A DNA stretch of 64,000 nt, taken from NCBI GenBank assembly GCA_021397835.1, contig JAJFZO010000049.1, forward strand, positions 5,027,001 through 5,091,000. Direction: 5' to 3'. This document shows, piece after piece, positions 51,581 to 61,260 of the stretch. Both the position numbers and the translations under genes were made by a program. Source of the DNA: Moringa oleifera. Lineage: Eukaryota > Streptophyta > Magnoliopsida > Brassicales > Moringaceae. The notes under the pieces are model-generated. The model was given only the letters and a program-made list of their open reading frames with translations, was not told the DNA's origin and made no database searches. Position 1 is the stretch's first letter, and each line of letters starts with the position of its first letter.

Positions 51581-51607
51581 GGTTCTTGCCACAAAAAAAA
51601 AAAAAAA

Positions 51608-54240
51608 GATTGAACCGATTTAGGTATCCCTCAATGAATATAAGTTTCCTGGAAAGCTTTTAATTTTCCCAGGAAAAAATGAGATATATAATAAGAATGA
51701 AGAACAAGGGTTTCTAAGACTGAAGCTTTAGTGGCAGACAGGGAGAGAGAAAGAGAGATTCTTATCTTTAGCTTCATCTCAAAAATTTCTGGGTTTACTC
51801 TATGATTAGCATCAAAGAAAACTTGCATGGATTATGCATGCATATGCTAATAATTAAATTGTCGCTCCAGATCATTAAGCATTAAGGTTATATACTTAAT
51901 TTTATCACATTTAAAAAATTAAAAAAAAATATTAAGAGAGTAATATTAGTGTCACATAATTGGTGCATAAATAATTAATCATTATTATTGTGCATGCAAG
52001 AACCTGAATTTAGGTATAAGTTAGTATTAATTCTTATTTTCCTTATTATCTTATTAATGGCTAACTCTTCCATAAAAGCAAAGAACCAATCATTTTCAAA
52101 CTAATGAAGCCATGAGGGGATATATCCTTTTGTCTCCACTCATCCCACCTTACCAAATCAACGATGAAGTTGGCCCAGATTTTACAATTAATTTAGGATT
52201 TTTGCAAATGTTATGTCTTTATGGTGATATAAGTGCAATATATATGTACACTAACAAAATGGGTTAATATGCTGTAATCGTAATAGATCCCAAAAGACAT
52301 ATGATTAGATATTCATTACGACCATTGTGAGTGTGAAAACCAGTTCTAAGACTGAGCTTTTAATTAAGTCCAACTAAAGAATATATGTAAATGTAAAAGT
52401 TTCGACCCGTAGCAATTAAAAAGTTTGAAATCAATTTTAAACACCGACTTATTTTCAATTATAAACAAAAGAATTTGAGCAAATATTATATATAATTTTA
52501 ATATTTATCTCATATAATATTAAAATGCATAAATAAATTAATTTAAATTTAGATTAAAGATTATTAAAAAATTTAAGATGTTCAAATTAAAGATTTCTCC
52601 TAAAAATTAATTTAAACTTAAAAAGTTTCACATATATATATATATAATATTCAAGTTACTGTTAAAAAAGTTTTAAAAATCTATAAGTAGTAAAAAAAAT
52701 ATATTTTTAAAATTCAAAACTTTTAAAAATTAAAAAAATTATGAAAATAAATCTTGTATTGAAAATTGTTCAATTTTAAAGGATAGATCCAAAATGAATC
52801 AAAGAATTTATTTAAATTATTTTTGACATATTTTAACAATAAAAATATCGTTAATTTTTTATAATCATCTGAGTTAAAGTTTAATTTAGATCAAATTGAT
52901 AAATTAAGATTCTATTTTGTCACTTTTTGAATATAAATATTTGATTTATAATATAAGACAATAATAAAGATTTTATATAAGTTTTGCCTAAAAGTTTTTT
53001 AAAATAAAACTAATTTCGCACTCCAACTAATTCAAGTCTAACCAGCTTACTTAATGTGTCAAATAAATTATTTTGTAAAGCAACTCGTTCAACTAATTAG
53101 AATTAAAAATAATAATATTACTTTTATGTTCATTGATTTTAAAATAATAAAAAATTTAATCCATCAAGCTGCGGTACCATGCAGGACTCATCTTCTTTCT
53201 ATGTCAAATTAGTCCCCACAGATAATAAAATAAAGTCGTACCAAACTTTTTGGTACCAAATTTCGTTCTCAAAATTATGGACCCCGAGATTGCCCTATTC
53301 ATTTCTTTAGTTTTTTGAAGCCCATTTACTTCCCCAAGCCCCATTACTCGGGCCCAGCTTCGGATTCCAAATTCAAGCTCCCTTTCTCTCTCTATCTCTC
53401 TCTCTCTCCTTTATTTTTTATTTTTTTTTTTGGTCATTTTCTGTGTCCTTAATAACGAAGGAGATGGTAAAGGAGGGAATGACAATGGCAGAAGGGGACA
53501 AATGTGACATTTGACAAAAAGGAAGCGTTTGGTAGCACTTTCGGCGTGCAAGCTAAAGTAAGAATCAGAAACGTTTTCTTTTTTCATGCTTTTTCTCGCC
53601 TTTTTAAGCCACCAAGCAAAGCACTACCTCCTATTTTTGTTGAGAAAAAATAAATTCAGACCCCCAAAAAATCCAAAATTTAAAGGTTTTTTTTTTTTTT
53701 TTTTTGTCTTTCTGGGGAAAATGCAATGACCGGTGAACTGAGGAGATAAGATTCTTACGGGCCCGCCTACATATATATATATATATAATATTATAATTTT
53801 TATATAAAAGGACACTTGTAAATGCATGAACAAGATTAAAAAGCTTTTCCTACCACACGACAGCGTTTTGTCTACTTTCTATATTTGTCAAGAAATGCTT
53901 ACCGTCACCAACTCTACTGAGCGATTTTAGTGGGTTTGGATTATGGACATATCTGTGTTTTTGAAATTACAAAAATGCTCATGACACAGCATCGTAACTG
54001 AAATGAAGAGTCACTGATTTGAAGCAATTAGGGCAGTCAATGTCATTTTCGTGAATTTTGGAAAAGATAAGGTCACCTTCAAAACCACCCTACTGGGGAG
54101 CAGGCAGTAACCTGTCCGATAGTTAAATACGACTGTGTCGTGACATTTCAGATCCGTGAATTCTGTTTCCCCACCCTCGTTTGGGTCTCCATTTCCATAG
54201 CCATTTAAATTAAAACATTAAGAAAAAGGAGGAAAGACAG
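51608..54240. other. AT-rich intergenic region with simple repeats
   Basis: It starts with the leader region of the HSP20-like gene (to about 51830) and ends with the promoter of the PNRC-like gene. Between them is AT-rich DNA with TA runs at 52632-52647 and 53770-53786, CT runs at 53383-53409 and a poly-T of about 20 near 53690. No gene was recognised. Confidence 0.55.
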
Positions 54241-54381
54241 TCAGAATCACAGAAAATCTGTTCAACAAGAAGAAGAAGGTGATGATGAAGAACCGGCTTT
54301 CAGTCTTTCAGATCTAACAAATCTGGACAGAGGTTCCTCTGCTTCAGATCTACTCCATCACTCCCACTTCTCGCTCTTCCG

Positions 54382-54742
54382 GTAATTTGTAGCTTCTGTT
54401 TCCTGGGGAAGATCATGATCCTAGTTCTGTCTGCTTTTCTTGCAGGATCGTGGTCTTTACTTATGTTTATGTTATTTACTTCCTTTATCTCATGTATGGA
54501 GCTTTATTTTTCCATTTCCGGTCTGTTTTTCCGCAGATGTTCGATTAGAGTTTGGGTTTATTTAACTTTAAATCGGCCTTGAAGCTGTTGCGAGAAATAG
54601 AAAGCTTTTTGATCTGTCTGAGCCGTGATTTTTCTTGTGTGTCAAAGAAAGTGTGTACAAGTACGGTTCTTTAGTGATGCAGTTCTAGTCCTAAAGTTGT
54701 AATCTTTAGCATGTTTTGAGCCTCTGGGCGGACTTACTGCAG
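54382..54742 (+). other. Probable leader intron of the PNRC-like gene
   Basis: Donor CCG|GTAATT at 54382 and acceptor TTACTGCAG ending at 54742, both before the coding start at 54814. Sequence between them is T-rich as expected for a plant intron. Confidence 0.5.
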
Positions 54743-54813
54743 TAGATTTGCAAAGGGTGAAAGGGCCAGCATAACTCAGACGAGATTGAATAGTTGGTCA
54801 GTGATTTATCACT

Positions 54814-55464
54814 ATGGAGACTCTTGTTGTTATGGCGCAGCACAGGAATCAGTACTATGGCAGGGTCAAGCAGCATGGGGCTGCTAGACTTGGGTCATCA
54901 CCATCAAATTTCAGAGAGATTAACTGCAGGACATTTGAATCCGGGTTAGGTATACTCCCGTCCCCACTGAAAGCTTGTTCTACTCCTGTAACCAAACGTG
55001 ATTCTTGTACATCTCCTCCCTCCTCCTTATCTTCTTCCCCAAGAACGCCATCACCAAGTGCTAATTCTCAGTCAGTTGACAAAACTCACTTCAAAACTAC
55101 TGTTAAAAGCTCCCCCATTCCTATCACTAAGACTACTCCTAAGTATGAGAAATCTTTCAACGAAGAGTTCCCTAATGAAAATGGAAGCTTTTTGTTCTGT
55201 GAACTCTGGGCGGGTCCTGCATATTCAAACTCGCCTCCACCAAGTTCTTTGCCTATTCCCAAATTTTCACTTCGGCCAAAGAGGACTATATCTCTTGATT
55301 TGCCCAAATCTGATCCAGGCATCAAAATACATCCAATGGCCAAGTCTGCACCCGCATCTCCAACAAGGGAGCATAACCCTTCTGCAAGAGAGATTTTTCT
55401 TAGTGCTGACTCTGCCACCAAGAATCTCCGTCGGATTCTCAATCTTGATAATGCTGAACAGTGA
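54814..55464 (+). CDS. PNRC-like proline/serine-rich plant protein
   Basis: An intronless 216-aa frame from METLVVMAQHRNQYYGRVKQ. It is rich in Ser, Pro and Lys and predicted disordered. The conserved core runs from FLFCELWAGPAYSNSPPPSS through LPIPKF. It is followed by PKRTISLDLP, then SAPASPTREHNPSAREIFLS, and closes with TKNLRRILNLD. The SPPPSSLPIPKF segment resembles the short proline-rich motif of the PNRC family, which in animals binds the EVH1 domain of the decapping factor DCP1 and nuclear receptors. That functional link is inferred for the plant protein. The second Met (codon 7) is an alternative start. Confidence 0.85.
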   Translation: METLVVMAQHRNQYYGRVKQHGAARLGSSPSNFREINCRTFESGLGILPSPLKACSTPVTKRDSCTSPPSSLSSSPRTPSPSANSQSVDKTHFKTTVKSSPIPITKTTPKYEKSFNEEFPNENGSFLFCELWAGPAYSNSPPPSSLPIPKFSLRPKRTISLDLPKSDPGIKIHPMAKSAPASPTREHNPSAREIFLSADSATKNLRRILNLDNAEQ

Positions 55465-55531
55465 AGTAGTTGGGGTCTTGTGTCCCGTAAATAAAGTCGT
55501 CCACTGTGAGAAATGGGTCACTCTTAGACTG

Positions 55532-55540
55532 TATATAAAG
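55532..55540 (+). promoter_or_regulatory. TATA box downstream of the PNRC-like frame
   Basis: TATATAAAG is a near-ideal TATA box, 68 bases after the PNRC-like stop codon and 240 bases before the ATG of the candidate short-exon gene. It may drive that gene from within the upstream gene's 3' UTR. Confidence 0.4.
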
Positions 55541-55779
55541 CGAATAAATTGGTGGTAGTGTGGGTTCGTCTAAGGTTTAGCTTTTGATAGTGTTCGCAGT
55601 AGCCAGAGTTGGTCTAAGTTTGTTTAGCTTTTGATAGTGTCCGTGGTACAAGTGACAGTGGCAGGTGAACAATCTCCAGGTTTTGCATTGAGAACTGATA
55701 TTTACTGTGGAGCTTGGTTTCAGAAGTAGGCACTTTTAAGGAAATTGGCAAAGTACATGTTTATGGGTATTGCCACACG

Positions 55780-58339
55780 ATGGAAGCTGAACTATTCGAT
55801 GTGCAGTAAGCAGGAGGCACTTCATGCGTCTTAATTTGCTCTGATGGGAGCTATGCCTGAAATCTTATTTGGCATGGGATGGCAAAACTAACCACTTTTT
55901 AACATATTGAGCAGGAATTAATTTAGTCCTTGTTGGTTGTCAAATTATAGATGTCAAATCCTCAGTATAATCTTCTCAAAGAATTGTTCTTTTCTCACTT
56001 GTTTCTTTCTTGAGAGTCAAATTTAGGGCTGTAGTACCAAATACCTTGTACATCCTGTAGATGCCTGACTAGAGTACTGACAGTAGTTCCTTAGGTTTCT
56101 GTTTTATTGTTTATCACCACCCTTATATCTGGTGTTCATCTCTTCTGATATTCTAACTTAAGTAGTTTCTTTGTTGGTCAAATGTTGTCTCATTCAGTTG
56201 CTTAGATGCTCTTTTGTACCCCTTCCCCTGCTCTTTCTTCGCATGAATTTGGCTGCTCAACAATCAACATAACCTCCTCTCGGCAGTCCTTTTTGTTCCT
56301 TTCTTTTAGACAGTATCTGACTGACTCTTCTTCACACCCTTGAATGGTGTTGTTTCCCCATGGCCAACTTTCTGGTTTTTATGATGAAAGTGGGATGGGG
56401 TAGTGAAAGTAGTTGTTTGCCGCATCTGCTTCTTGCATTTGTTAGATTAATCTGTGTTGGCTCTCCCTTACTTGGTCCTAGTGGTCCTTGCGGTTTTCTC
56501 TTACTCTTCTAGTGGGATATTCCACTTCTCCCCTTGGTTGTTCATAAAGTTCATCTTCCTTGCAGATGGCTGACTGTGCCAGATACTTATGAGGTATTGC
56601 TTTTCTGCATCTTAGTTTTGAATGGTTTGATCGATGGTCTATTTATTCTAATATATCAAGTAATTTACTAATGTTTTCTCAACATTTCTGCTCCAGGATG
56701 CTACTGGGAGAAGTATGCTGGAAGCTGTTACCAAAGTAGATCATGATAGATTGTCTCTGAAGTCTTTGAAGAAAGTAAGACGCCATTTGGAGTTTCTGTG
56801 TCTTGTCACTTGTTTCTTGGAAACGCTTGTTATCTGTGTCTGGATGTTACAGTTTGGTTTGGAATTAGTCTCTTCATGTAGTGGAGTTACTATGTACTGT
56901 CAGAGTAAAGTTTTGTTGTTGTTTCTTTGTTGTTGGATGTTTGTGTCATGATCAGAATGCAATTATAGCTCTGTTATCATTTGTGTTGCTGTGGAAGTCT
57001 GTTGCGCCATATGTGTTGTGGTAAGTTAACCTTATGTTATCACAATATTTGATAACATTAAACCTTTCAGTGACTGGCACACCATTCTCTCAAAGTTAGC
57101 AAATTTACTTAGTGAAATGCTTGCATGTAACGTTGAGTTGAAGTGGAGTCCTGAACTTTAGTCACATCTTTAATTCCTCCATTAAAGTATCAGCCAATTA
57201 TGTATTTCTTGTATTGGGCGTTCAAATTTACTTGGTTCTTGTGCGGCTGTTTGTAAGCACTTCAAATTTCATGGACATGATCAGCATCATGGTGGATTTA
57301 ATGAATGTCTTGTGTAATATTGTGGAAGTTGCTTAATTGTGTATCCTTATTAAGATATGACTTGTGAAGTCCGTATGACTTCTGAAGTCTGTCTGAAAAC
57401 TCGGATGCCAACCCGTATTTGGGTCTGTCTCCAGCCTGTTCACTGTTTCTTGCTCCATTGTCTGCAGCTATGTATATCTGTAATGCATTTGGATTCTTGT
57501 TAGAGTTAACTGTTCATCCATTTTTATTGTTAATGCTTTCAATATTGCATCTCTCACCCAATTCTGCTGTCTCAGAACAGCTCTGACCTTTCCACTCGAC
57601 TGTGATAGACGTACTGTATAGAGTAATATATTCTTGGGTGCTCTTCATTGAATTGGTCTGGACCTTGTTATAATTCATTTCATAGGTTGCTAGTTGTTAA
57701 TACCGAAACGAAGGCAGGCATGATCACCAGGTGCTGCTGGGTTTGTGATTCTTTAAGATTTGATAAAGAATGTTGCTGCGTAGTCAATTGTATTCTTCCT
57801 TTCCCTGAATTTATGCACATGAAATACCTTTTAACAAGATAGCAGCAAGCTCACTTTCCTTATTTTCCATTTCATGAACCTGCTGCTTTGTTGGATGCTT
57901 GACTTAGATATCAAACTAAAAAAAGAAATTAAAAAAAATCATCTTTTCTTTGTTTATTCTTATTTGTTCTATGTGCTGGTATGTTCTTGCATATTTAATG
58001 TGGCTGTTGGGTTAATGGGTTATAAATCTTCAGAATTTGAAAACAGAAGGCATTGATTCTTGCACAAAATAACCAGTAAATCAGTAGATGGAAAAGGCCT
58101 GCTAGCTGTGTCGTCCTGTTTAACTGTGGGATTAATGAGCTTACATTCAACCCATCAATGAACATATCAATGGAAAATTATTGAATAATAAAAACCTATT
58201 GTCTACAACTATCTGGAATCAGTTCCTTTTGTTCATATGGTAATAAGAAACACAAAAGTCTTCCCCACTAATGTTTGTTTATTTGTTTCTTATCTTATTG
58301 TTACCTGATAGCTCAATCTGGAAGAAACCTCCAGATCAG
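55780..58339 (+). CDS. Candidate short-exon gene for a small single-pass membrane protein
   Basis: Five exons can be joined in one frame: 55780-55805, 56566-56593, 56697-56774, 56956-57020 and 58312-58339. All donors are strong (GTAAGC, GTATTG, GTAAGA, GTAAGT, GTAAGC). The acceptors are TTGCAG, CTCCAG, GATCAG and TGATAG. Phases agree at every junction (2, 0, 0, 2, 0). The 75 residues so far begin MEAELFDVQW. Exon 3 (about residues 19-44) is hydrophilic and includes TKVDHDRLSLKSLKK. Exon 4 is a hydrophobic segment, AIIALLSFVLLW, and exon 5 ends in a basic tail SIWKKPPDQ. The 3' end is not settled: a possible next acceptor at about 58641 would give an immediate stop, and another lies at 58710. 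I do not recognise the family. The exons could instead be non-coding. Confidence 0.42.
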
Positions 58340-59312
58340 GTAAGCTATATTTTAGCGTTAGCTTCTTTAAGTACAAAACCCTTTGATGTTGGGTTTCATT
58401 TTCGTGTCAAATGAGATTAGTTCATAACCCTAATTTTCTGTGTCATTTTAATTGCAACTGTGATGAAATGGAGATCTACCCGTTTGCTATAATATAATAA
58501 TCTATCACACAGATGATTTTTCAAACAAAATTTCATGTTAAAAGACTCATTATAAAGATCTTATTTTTATGATAGCTAGGAAAGGAAATAAATGGCATGT
58601 CACTGCTGCAACAGATTAGCTCAATGTTGCCATTGAAATTTCAGTAAGCATGCAACACCATGGACAAGCTTGGAAACAGTCCTTTTCTCTAACCCTTTTT
58701 ATCTCTTTAGATCAGAAGGGATAATGATGTTAATGTGGAGGTTGCTCATCTCTTAGAAATTGTGGACTTCTTCCTTATTTCAGCAAGTATCAAAGTTCTC
58801 AACTACTACTTGATATTCAATTGTTTTTAGTCATTTTAACACACCTGGGCACGGAAAAGGACTTGTGTTTGGATCTATCCCTTTAGGTAAAAGTCAATTT
58901 TGAATTAATAATATTATGTGACACGATGAAGTGAGAGAATCTTTGGTTTGTGAAATCTATGGGTCCCTCTCGCATAATTGTATGAAACCCATCATTGACA
59001 TGCAAGAAATAAAGAAGGGGGGATAAGTTTTCAGTCATGCATTCATCATCATCATCACGTATTGTCTTCTAGCCCTTGAAGAAACCCAGGAAAAAAGAAC
59101 TCTCATAATTAATCATTCAACGAAATCGAAAACTCTACAATCTCATCCTCCTCTCTTATTTGTATCTTCATGTGAGAGGGTCAAAGGAAAGCAAGAAAAC
59201 AAAATTAATCCCTTCCCCCACCAGAAAAAAAGAAGAAAAAACTATCATCTGTGGGTTCTCGGAATCAAATGATTCTCAACTGGGAACGATTTCTGTAAAG
59301 ATTGTGGAGTAC
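58340..59312. other. Convergent 3' region between candidate gene and FLZ gene
   Basis: It holds the unresolved 3' end of the plus-strand candidate gene and, nearer 59300, the 3' UTR of the minus-strand FLZ gene. No other feature was recognised. Confidence 0.4.
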
Positions 59313-60443
59313 TTAAGTTTCCATTCCGTCCAGTAGCATTTCTTGGTACCTGCATTCGTGGCTGCAAAAAGCTTGTTCACCCCTGCAGTAAATGGGTTAA
59401 CAGACAATCAGATGAAGATTTTGAAAACATAAGCACTAGAACGTTATATTGAACTGAATCATCATATTATATCTACAATGAAGTTGGATTTTCTTTCATT
59501 TTTCTAACACCCAGAAGGAAAAAGGTGCTGAAAATGTCATTTGAAGTCCTGGACAGAAGATGATGCATTGGATTGTATTTTATATCAATCATCTATTATA
59601 TCAGTAAATGAGAATCAATAAAACCAAAAATGGGCATTTCAGAAGAAGGATTCAAGGAAACGAGACGAACCTGTAAATGTAAATGTCATCTTTATGGTCA
59701 AGAGTCTTCTTGCATGTGTGACAGAAGCTGAGGAAATCATCTGATGCAGAGATAGACTTATCCGATAGACAATAATAGCTCTCCACGATACAGTTATCAA
59801 AGATATGAGTAGTCTTCGGATTAGGCCCGCGAGAGATCACGCATGTGTAATCCTCAGAAAGCTCCATCTCACTTACAGGGAGATACCCAGTGAACAGCCC
59901 AGAAGAATCCTTCAGACCGGGCGATCCAACTCCTGTTAGCTGTGAGTTTCTGGTCTTGATTCCAAAATCAGCAGGAGATTTTGGTGACTCTGTTGGAGAG
60001 ACTGTGGAGGGTGGCAGGTGAGGTATTTGGACCTGAAGCTTGGCTCCAAACAGAACCATTTTGTTTCCAGGCTTAACAGGCTTGCTCTTGTGATCTTCAA
60101 TGGGTGTTTCACTGGGTGTATCAACAAGAGCAACACCAATGCCTTTTTGGTCTAATTTGTCCCATGATCGTTTGTTCTCAGGAGGAAGTCTAGGGGATTT
60201 AGACTGTCTCGTGTCTTGCCAAAACTGGTGGGTATTAAAGAATGATTTAGGGTCAAGGATCGAAGTTGGGCTCTTGAGAGCTTCAGTTTCAACGGAACTC
60301 TTCGTGGTGAAAGCTCTGAATCTTGGAGAATTGAAGAAAGATTTGGTGGGTCTTGTGTAGTTCTGAGTGGAAGATGACTGAGAGCCATGGTCAGCCATTA
60401 AAGCTGGCTTGCTAGTCACAGCTCTGGATCTGTTCCTCAGCAT
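59313..60443 (-). CDS. FCS-like zinc finger (FLZ, DUF581) protein
   Basis: Two coding exons: 59671-60443 and 59313-59382, joined at an Arg codon, giving 280 aa. It starts MLRNRSRAVTSKPALMADHG, the usual start of one FLZ subgroup. The middle is Ser/Pro-rich and disordered. The C-terminal FLZ domain (about 235-280) has SFCHTCKKTLDHKDDIYIYR, then the second Cys pair in GEQAFCSHECRYQEM. Together these give the C-x2-C...C-x3-C zinc-binding pattern. FLZ proteins bind SnRK1 kinase subunits and act as adaptors in sugar and energy signalling. The intron position, between IYIYR and GE, is the conserved one. An upstream in-frame ATG lies within a spliced leader and is not used. Confidence 0.96.
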
Positions 60444-60472
60444 AACTTCCCAAAAAGGAATGAAAATCGATT

Positions 60473-60570
60473 CTGCAGAAGAATAAAAGAGGTAAAGAAA
60501 CACAATTAGGCATAGAGATAGTGATTATCAAAAGGAGAAAGATGAATCAATATATAAGAAATCAACCCAC
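60473..60570 (-). other. Leader intron of the FLZ gene
   Basis: On the gene strand, donor TTTCAG|GTGGGT and acceptor TTCTTCTGCAG bound a 98-bp intron ending 29 bases before the FLZ ATG. It has a good pyrimidine tract. A leader intron is common in this family. Confidence 0.65.
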
Positions 60571-61178
60571 CTGAAAGTAGTAGCAAAAGCTCTCTTTTCA
60601 CCCCAAAGAATCTACCAGAAACGCCTGTTCATTCTCACAGGAAAATTTCCAGAAAAGAGAAACCGAATAAGCGCACTCTATGAAGCTGAGATTTTGCCCC
60701 GCCAAATCTCTGTAGCCTCCATGGATATCAGGGTCAGCACCTAAAAGACAAAGGAGACATACTGGGTTTTCTAGTGCGAAGAAGAAGAAGAAGAATCTAG
60801 TGGTATCATAATAGCCGGCATGCAAGCCTCATGATCAATAGCAGACACAAGGAGAAGCTCTGCCATTTAAGGCAGAAGACCTGTATGGATATACCCACTG
60901 AAAGTGTTTCAGACAGAACCAGTAGAAAATCTTTTTGCTACTCCCTATGAAACAGAAAACACCATCATCACCATGAATAAATGAAATATCATTAACCTAT
61001 GCTTTCTCTCTCTAAAATTTATACTTTATGTTAGTGGGTTTTCATTCATAAGATCGTTTTCTCTCTCTGCGTCCACTCCTGCGAAGATCAACACGATTTC
61101 TCTACTTTTCCAAAAGAGAAAATTAAATGTGAGAAAAGAAAAGGCTTCAACTTAAAAGGCTAAGGCTTTCAGCTTTCC

Positions 61179-61240
61179 TTGGGTGTGCCTTATAAAGAAG
61201 AAGGCCTTTGTTTGGGTGCGCCTTACAAAGAGAAAGAAGA
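61179..61240 (-). promoter_or_regulatory. FLZ promoter: tandem 32-bp duplication around a TATA box
   Basis: Two adjacent copies 32 bp apart: TTGGGTGTGCCTTATAAAGA at 61179 and TTGGGTGCGCCTTACAAAGA at 61211. On the gene strand the first holds the TATA-like CTTTATAAGG and the second has it changed to CTTTGTAAGG. A CT-rich leader-like tract (GA on the plus strand) adjoins at 61230-61260. Confidence 0.5.
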
Positions 61241-61260
61241 GAGAGAGAGAAAGAAGACTC

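Noticed and set aside
58711..58830. Open segment as a sixth exon of the candidate short-exon gene
   Set aside because: It has an acceptor and stays open in the right phase to a stop, but an alternative acceptor near 58641 gives an immediate stop, so I left the 3' end open.
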